A DNA stretch of 11,656 nt from Acidithiobacillus montserratensis (GTDB lineage: Bacteria; Pseudomonadota; Gammaproteobacteria; Acidithiobacillales; Acidithiobacillaceae): assembly GCF_018853465.1 (NCBI RefSeq), contig NZ_JABBOU010000111.1, positions 1 through 11,656 of the forward strand. Reading direction: 5' to 3'. Shown here in pieces: positions 7,910-11,656 of the stretch (the stretch's first letter is position 1; each line of letters opens with the position of its first letter). A program made the position numbers and the translations under genes. The notes below the pieces were generated by a model. The model was not told the DNA's origin. It saw only the letters and a program-made list of their open reading frames with translations, and made no database searches.

Positions 7910-9230
7910 TGTCGGTGCCAACCGTCACATCTCGCGCCAAAGACAGAGGAAACTGTGCGGTAAAAGTCGTTCCCTCGCCAATTTTACTGCGAACATCCAG
8001 ATGACCGTGGTAACGTTCCACGGCATGACGGACAATCGCCAGCCCCAGACCCGTCCCCCCCATCCGCCGGGAGCGGCCTTTGTCCACGCGATAAAAACGC
8101 TCGGTAATTCTTTGCAGATGCTCAGCGGCAATTCCATCCCCCGTATCCTCTACCATCAGGCGCAGCCCATCGGGACTCTGTCCCCAGCGCACGGTAATAC
8201 TTCTTCCCACAGGAGTGTACTTGATGGCATTTTCGAGCAGATTGCGGATGATACTGGTGAGGTCCACCTGCTCCGCAAAAATGCCGAGAGACTCATCCAG
8301 CTCCGTATGCGTCTGCAGATTTTTTTCGACGATAGCGGGTCGCAAGGTTTCCAGAAGGCCCAGCACCAGAGGGCTGATCTGGACCGTATCACAGCGCTCG
8401 GGTTCAGCTTCGGCAGCTTCCATGCGTGCCAGTGACAGCAAATCTTCGACCAGGGACTGCATGCGCAGGGTTTGTTGTTCCATCAAATACAACTGACTGC
8501 CGACCTCCTCATCGTCTGCCAGGGGTCCGTCCAGTAAATTCTCCAGAAAGCCCCGGACTACCGTCAAGGGGCTGCGCAGTTCGTGGGATACGTTAGCCAC
8601 AAAATCCTGTCGGACCTGTTCCAGTTGGCGAATGCGCGTGACATCGCGAAAAATCACTAATGCGCCAGCATCTGCCAAGGGATATCGCACCCCCTCCAGT
8701 AGCAACTGGGTATCTGCCGGGGCTGGCAACTGCATACTGGAAGGCCCATCGCCACTCAAAAAAGCACGCAGATCAGGGGTACGCAACCAGAACGCCAGGG
8801 GTTTACCCACATCATCAGGCCATTGCAACTGTAAAAGGCGAATACCCGAAGGATTCACCCAGACCAGCTGCCCGCGTTCATCCATGAGCACCACCACGTC
8901 CGGCATCGCCTGAAGGGCATCACGCAACTGCAGAATCTGGGCGCTCAACTGGCGTTGCCGGGCTTCCTGATCGCGCCGCCAGTGATAACCGTCGGCAAAG
9001 GTCTCCTCCCAGAGTCCTCCGGCCAGCGGGGGAAGCTGGGTATCCGGATTACGAAACCAGGCGCTGAAACTCTGGGACTGCTGGCGATGCCAGGCCACCC
9101 AGGCCGCCAGAATCAGGGCGATAATCACCGGAGGAAGATAAGACCAGGCGCGCAAGTTATCGGCGGCCAGAAACAGGGGAATCAATGCCCATACCGCCAG
9201 AGGGAAAATCCAGGCACGCAGTATTTTCAC
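7890..9230 (-). CDS. phoR: Phosphate regulon sensor histidine kinase PhoR
   Basis: PhoR autophosphorylates when phosphate is short and passes the phosphate to PhoB. Two hydrophobic segments near the N-terminus (about residues 5-22 and 31-47) anchor it with almost no periplasmic loop, as in PhoR of other proteobacteria. A PAS domain follows (about 103-200, MPDVVVLMDERGQLVWVNPS). The HisKA domain carries the phosphoacceptor His216 in FVANVSHELRSPLT. The ATPase domain has N-box Asn334, DTGDG (362-366) and GGTGLGLA (391-398). The length is 446 aa (E. coli 431). The start is GTG 9230; an in-frame stop at 9260-9258 blocks extension and there is no clear ribosome binding site, so coupling to the short frame just before it is plausible. 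It lies 50 nt after phoB. Its last codons encode the Pho box for pstB. Confidence 0.95.
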   Translation of the reverse strand: MKILRAWIFPLAVWALIPLFLAADNLRAWSYLPPVIIALILAAWVAWHRQQSQSFSAWFRNPDTQLPPLAGGLWEETFADGYHWRRDQEARQRQLSAQILQLRDALQAMPDVVVLMDERGQLVWVNPSGIRLLQLQWPDDVGKPLAFWLRTPDLRAFLSGDGPSSMQLPAPADTQLLLEGVRYPLADAGALVIFRDVTRIRQLEQVRQDFVANVSHELRSPLTVVRGFLENLLDGPLADDEEVGSQLYLMEQQTLRMQSLVEDLLSLARMEAAEAEPERCDTVQISPLVLGLLETLRPAIVEKNLQTHTELDESLGIFAEQVDLTSIIRNLLENAIKYTPVGRSITVRWGQSPDGLRLMVEDTGDGIAAEHLQRITERFYRVDKGRSRRMGGTGLGLAIVRHAVERYHGHLDVRSKIGEGTTFTAQFPLSLARDVTVGTDTVIKPS

Positions 9231-9277
9231 AGGATCAGGTAGAGCGCTTGCCGGACATCAAGGGAATGAAGAAACAT
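9227..9277 (-). CDS. Possible 16-codon leader peptide coupling phoR translation
   Basis: In the 50-nt gap between phoB and phoR, ATG 9277 opens a frame encoding MFLHSLDVRQALYLIL. Its TGA stop (9229-9227) overlaps the phoR GTG as GTGA. The start lies 3 nt after the phoB stop, with a purine-rich GGATGAAG just upstream. phoR has no visible ribosome binding site of its own, so translation of this short frame could deliver ribosomes to the GTG. It could equally be chance; no homologue is known to me. Confidence 0.3.
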   Translation of the reverse strand: MFLHSLDVRQALYLIL

Positions 9278-9280
9278 GCT

Positions 9281-9991
9281 TCATCCGGTAACCGCGCTGC
9301 AGCGATATCCTTCGCCGCGCACGGTCTCGATAATATGGGCATGACCATACTCATCCAGCACTCGCCGCAAACGCCGGATATGTACATCTACGGTGCGTTC
9401 TTCAATAAAACTCTGGCGTCCCCAGATTTGATCCAGGAGCATATCCCGGGAAAAAACGCGATCAGGATTGGTGACGAAAAGGCGTAAAAGGCGAAACTCC
9501 GTAGGACCGAGGTGCAGCTGAACCTCCTGCACATAGACCCGATGCGCGCGCAAATCGACCTGCAATTCACCCAGCTTGACCACGCCCGCTGAATGATTGC
9601 CATAGCTGCGCCGTAACAGCGCGTTGACTCGCGCTACCAGTTCACGGGGAGAAAAGGGTTTGGCGAGATAGTCGTCAGCACCGGATTCGAGACCATGTAC
9701 CCGGTCACCCTCTTCTCCCCGTGCAGTCAGGAGGATAATCGGCAGCTTCTGGGTCTCCTCACGGCGCCGCAATAGTCTGCACCAGGCCACCCCGTTTTCT
9801 CCCGGCAGCATCCAGTCGAGAATCATCATTTGCGGAGCCCAGTTTTTAAGGGCGGGCTCTGCGGCTTCCACGCTGCCTTCACAGCGCACTTCAAAGCCAT
9901 GACGTTGCAAGGCTACCCGCAGCAGCTCCTGAATACCTTCTTCATCCTCAACAACCAGAATGCGCGCAGAGGAAACCTTTTCTTCTTCCAT
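9281..9991 (-). CDS. phoB: Phosphate regulon response regulator PhoB
   Basis: PhoB is an OmpR-family transcription factor that binds Pho boxes after phosphorylation by PhoR. The receiver domain (about residues 9-125) has the acidic pair Glu15-Asp16 in LVVEDEE, phosphoacceptor Asp59 in MILDWMLPG, Thr89 in LLTAR and Lys111 in AKPFSPREL. The winged-helix domain follows (about 137-232) with LGPTEFRLLRLFV, SRDMLLDQIWG and the recognition region ERTVDVHIRRLRRVLD, then VRGEGYR in the wing. At 236 aa it is slightly longer than E. coli PhoB (229) owing to a few extra N-terminal residues. ATG 9991 is used; the upstream ribosome binding site is weak. It pairs with phoR directly downstream, and its expected DNA target is visible at the end of phoR. 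Confidence 0.96.
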   Translation of the reverse strand: MEEEKVSSARILVVEDEEGIQELLRVALQRHGFEVRCEGSVEAAEPALKNWAPQMMILDWMLPGENGVAWCRLLRRREETQKLPIILLTARGEEGDRVHGLESGADDYLAKPFSPRELVARVNALLRRSYGNHSAGVVKLGELQVDLRAHRVYVQEVQLHLGPTEFRLLRLFVTNPDRVFSRDMLLDQIWGRQSFIEERTVDVHIRRLRRVLDEYGHAHIIETVRGEGYRCSAVTG

Positions 9992-10029
9992 ATCTGACTT
10001 ATCTCGGATTAACGCTCTTTAGATCGAGC

Positions 10030-10059
10030 ATTGTGACCGATCAGCAGGGGGTCTGCCAA
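10030..10059 (-). promoter_or_regulatory. Candidate promoter for phoB-phoR
   Basis: In the 90-nt gap between the helicase gene and phoB, TTGGCA (10059-10054, 5 of 6 to TTGACA) and CACAAT (10035-10030, 4 of 6 to TATAAT) are 18 nt apart. The predicted start would lie about 30 nt before ATG 9991. I see no Pho box in this gap, in contrast to the pstB promoter. Confidence 0.35.
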
Positions 10060-10081
10060 GGCCAAAGCGGGCCATTCCGCG

Positions 10082-11359
10082 CTATGCAGACGTTTTGGGC
10101 CGCTCCCGGACGCGATTTCCGCCACCTGCAGACCGGCTCGGGGTTCTGTGCTGAGCCCCGGGATTTGATGGACGGCGCGCCTGGGCTGCCGGCTGATGAC
10201 TGGGAAAATGTTGTCGGGGTTCAAAGCCAAGCACAATTTCCTTGGCAAACGACCGTTTCAGCAGTTTCTCGACATCAGCCAACTGCTTGCGTTCATCCAC
10301 ACTGACCAGGGACACCGCCTGCCCGTTATTTCCGGCTCTGCCGGTGCGGCCGATGCGATGCACATAATCTTCCGGCACATGGGGCAGCTCGAAATTCACC
10401 ACATGGGGGAGTTCGCTGATGTCTATACCGCGTGCGGCGATGTCAGTAGCCACCAGCACCCGAACTTTACCTTCCTTGAATTCCGCCAGAGCCCGGGTGC
10501 GTGCGCCCTGACTTTTATTGCCATGAATCGCCATAGCCTGCATCCCATCCTGGGAAAGCTGCTTTGCCAAGCGATCCGCGCCATGCTTGGTCCGGGTAAA
10601 CACCAACACCTGATGCCATTGGTCTTCCCGAATAAGGTGGGTCAGCAGTTCGCGCTTGCGCTCCTGATCAACCGCATAAAAGCGCTGAGCTACCGTGTCA
10701 GCGGTGGCATTTCGGCTGGCCACCTCGACACTGACCGGATTATTCAGCAGTCCATCGGCCAGGGCCCGGATTTCCGCCGAAAAAGTGGCCGAAAACAATA
10801 GATTCTGACGCTTTTTGGGGAGTATGGCGAGAATGCGGCGAATATCACGAATAAAACCCATATCCAGCATACGATCGGCTTCATCGAGCACCAGAATCTC
10901 CACATGGGACAAGTCCACACTGCGCTGCTGGATATGGTCCAGCAAACGTCCGGGAGTCGCCACCAGCACATCCACGCTACGGCGCAACTTCTGCATTTGC
11001 GGATTAATTTTGACGCCGCCAATGAGGATCAGGGAGCGCAGGGATAAGTTTTTTCCGTAAAGCTGCACACTTTCTTCCACTTGGGCCGCCAGTTCGCGGG
11101 TCGGGACGAGAATCAATGCCCGCACACTGGAAGGACCGTGAAACGCCGTTGCCGACGTGGCGGCGAGCTGATGGAGAATCGGCATGGCAAACGCTGCCGT
11201 TTTACCGGTACCGGTTTGCGCACCAGCGAGCAAATCGACCCCGGACAACACCGCCGGAATAGCCTGGGTCTGGATGGGGGTGGGCGTGGTATAACCGCGT
11301 TCGGCGGCAGCACGGCAAATGGGCTCGGAAAGTCCGAGTGATGCGAAATCAGAAGACAT
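10082..11359 (-). CDS. rhlE: DEAD-box ATP-dependent RNA helicase, RhlE type
   Basis: DEAD-box helicases unwind short RNA duplexes in ribosome assembly and RNA decay. Motifs in order: Q motif GYTTPTPIQ (residues 22-30), Walker A AQTGTGKT (47-54), PTRELA (85-90), TPGR (134-137), DEAD (158-161), SAT (189-191), then [27 protein letters not shown] and [10 protein letters not shown] in the second RecA domain. The roughly 60-residue tail is rich in Arg, Pro and Ser, as in RhlE-type proteins that bind RNA through a basic tail. The length is 425 aa. The frame reaches 11452, but ATG 11359 has GGAG (11372-11369) at 9-nt spacing and starts [10 protein letters not shown], typical of RhlE. The subfamily (RhlE rather than DbpA, SrmB or CsdA) rests on the N-terminus and core similarity. 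It is likely a separate transcript from phoBR. Confidence 0.9.
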   Translation of the reverse strand: MSSDFASLGLSEPICRAAAERGYTTPTPIQTQAIPAVLSGVDLLAGAQTGTGKTAAFAMPILHQLAATSATAFHGPSSVRALILVPTRELAAQVEESVQLYGKNLSLRSLILIGGVKINPQMQKLRRSVDVLVATPGRLLDHIQQRSVDLSHVEILVLDEADRMLDMGFIRDIRRILAILPKKRQNLLFSATFSAEIRALADGLLNNPVSVEVASRNATADTVAQRFYAVDQERKRELLTHLIREDQWHQVLVFTRTKHGADRLAKQLSQDGMQAMAIHGNKSQGARTRALAEFKEGKVRVLVATDIAARGIDISELPHVVNFELPHVPEDYVHRIGRTGRAGNNGQAVSLVSVDERKQLADVEKLLKRSFAKEIVLGFEPRQHFPSHQPAAQARRPSNPGAQHRTPSRSAGGGNRVRERPKTSA

Positions 11360-11564
11360 AGGGAAATACTCCGAAAACACCGGCCTCGCCACAGGGGCGC
11401 CAGTCTGGGCAGACGCTTCATCAAGGTGGGGACCAATGCAAACGACCGTCACACAGACTGTTTCATGACGGCAAGCGGACTCTATCAGAATATCAACATA
11501 AATACGAGGAATGCCTGTCAGAAACGAATCACTCCATAAAAACGCCGGTTAGGGGAGATGTTTT

Positions 11565-11656
11565 TTGCTCCAACGTCCCTTGCCTGTTGTTCTGGAGCTC
11601 ATCCCGCTGGCAGGCGAAAAATCACCCTTCGGGTTCAGACAGTTCGCCTGCCGGGC
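11565..11656 (+). CDS. Possible start of a plus-strand gene running off the right edge
   Basis: TTG at 11565 follows AGGGGAG (11551-11557) with 7-nt spacing and opens a frame to the window end, beginning MLQRPLPVVLELIPLAGEK. The first residues look protein-like, but only about 30 codons are visible and I recognise no family. If real, it would be divergent from the helicase gene. Competing minus-strand frames in the same stretch, one ending LSEPEG with TGA at 11624-11622, are as good. Treat as a weak candidate. Confidence 0.2.
   Translation, partial: MLQRPLPVVLELIPLAGEKSPFGFRQFACR
11607..11654. repeat. Inverted repeat (10 bp perfect, 12 bp with wobble) enclosing a small hairpin
   Basis: GGCAGGCGAA at 11609-11618 is the exact reverse complement of TTCGCCTGCC at 11643-11652. 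One wobble and one Watson-Crick pair extend the stem outwards. Inside lies a smaller stem, ACCC-TTC-GGGT (11624-11634). On the minus strand this small stem is followed by GATTTTT, so it could be a weak terminator for a gene beyond the window. The role is unknown. Confidence 0.6.

Larger units (their letters stand above)
11360..11656. other. Intergenic edge upstream of the helicase gene
   Basis: About 300 bases without a confident gene. On the minus strand, CTGACA (11521-11516) and TATGTT (11500-11495), 15 nt apart, are a weak candidate promoter for the helicase gene. An imperfect imprint of other signals is present: an inverted CCGTCA/TGACGG pair at 11446-11471 and a larger inverted repeat at the far right. 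Short frames are open at the right edge on both strands, but none can be assigned. Confidence 0.5.

Noticed and set aside
10009..10248. 79-codon minus-strand frame overlapping the helicase 3' end
   Set aside because: It is an out-of-frame reading of the Arg/Pro-rich helicase tail and the following gap, with no ribosome binding site and no family resemblance. I also considered whether it marks a frameshifted helicase C-terminus, but the in-frame tail is of normal type and length.
11360..11452. N-terminal extension of the helicase to ATG 11452
   Set aside because: The extra 31 residues are not helicase-like, and a well-spaced GGAG supports ATG 11359.
11446..11471. CCGTCA...TGACGG pair and TGACAG nearby as a second Pho box upstream of the helicase gene
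   Set aside because: The half-sites are inverted rather than direct repeats at 11-nt spacing, and the A/T core between them is missing.

Overview
The window reads as ordinary chromosome of a proteobacterium. Every confident gene lies on the minus strand, so the reading order runs from the right edge to the left. Gene order and protein flavour suggest a deep-branching beta/gamma-like lineage, possibly Acidithiobacillus. That guess is from memory of family resemblance, not a database search. I see no mobile element, CRISPR array, tRNA or rRNA, and no genuinely unknown multi-gene system.

Right block (about 11656 to 7890): a non-coding edge of about 300 bases with an inverted repeat, then a DEAD-box RNA helicase of the RhlE type, then phoB and phoR, the response regulator and sensor kinase for phosphate starvation.

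Middle block (7909 to 4161): pstB, phoU, ppx and a DedA-family membrane protein gene, closely packed. A near-perfect Pho box (17 of 18 positions of the E. coli consensus) is written into the last codons of phoR. A TATGGT -10 hexamer follows exactly 10 nt later, so this block should be switched on by PhoB~P. The phosphate permease genes pstS, pstC and pstA are absent here, so the ATPase, the PhoU regulator and a polyphosphatase form the local Pho unit without their membrane partners.

Left block (4123 to 1): the conserved run rpsB-tsf-pyrH-frr-uppS-cdsA. It encodes ribosomal protein S2, EF-Ts, UMP kinase, ribosome recycling factor, undecaprenyl-diphosphate synthase and the start of CDP-diglyceride synthase. 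A candidate promoter and a leader of roughly 120 nt precede rpsB. Downstream genes are joined by zero to 4-nt junctions or overlaps, which implies one transcript with translational coupling.

The most useful observations are the Pho box inside the phoR stop region, the orphan pstB-phoU-ppx(-dedA) arrangement, a 16-codon micro-ORF between phoB and phoR whose stop overlaps the phoR GTG start, and several start-codon corrections based on ribosome binding sites.
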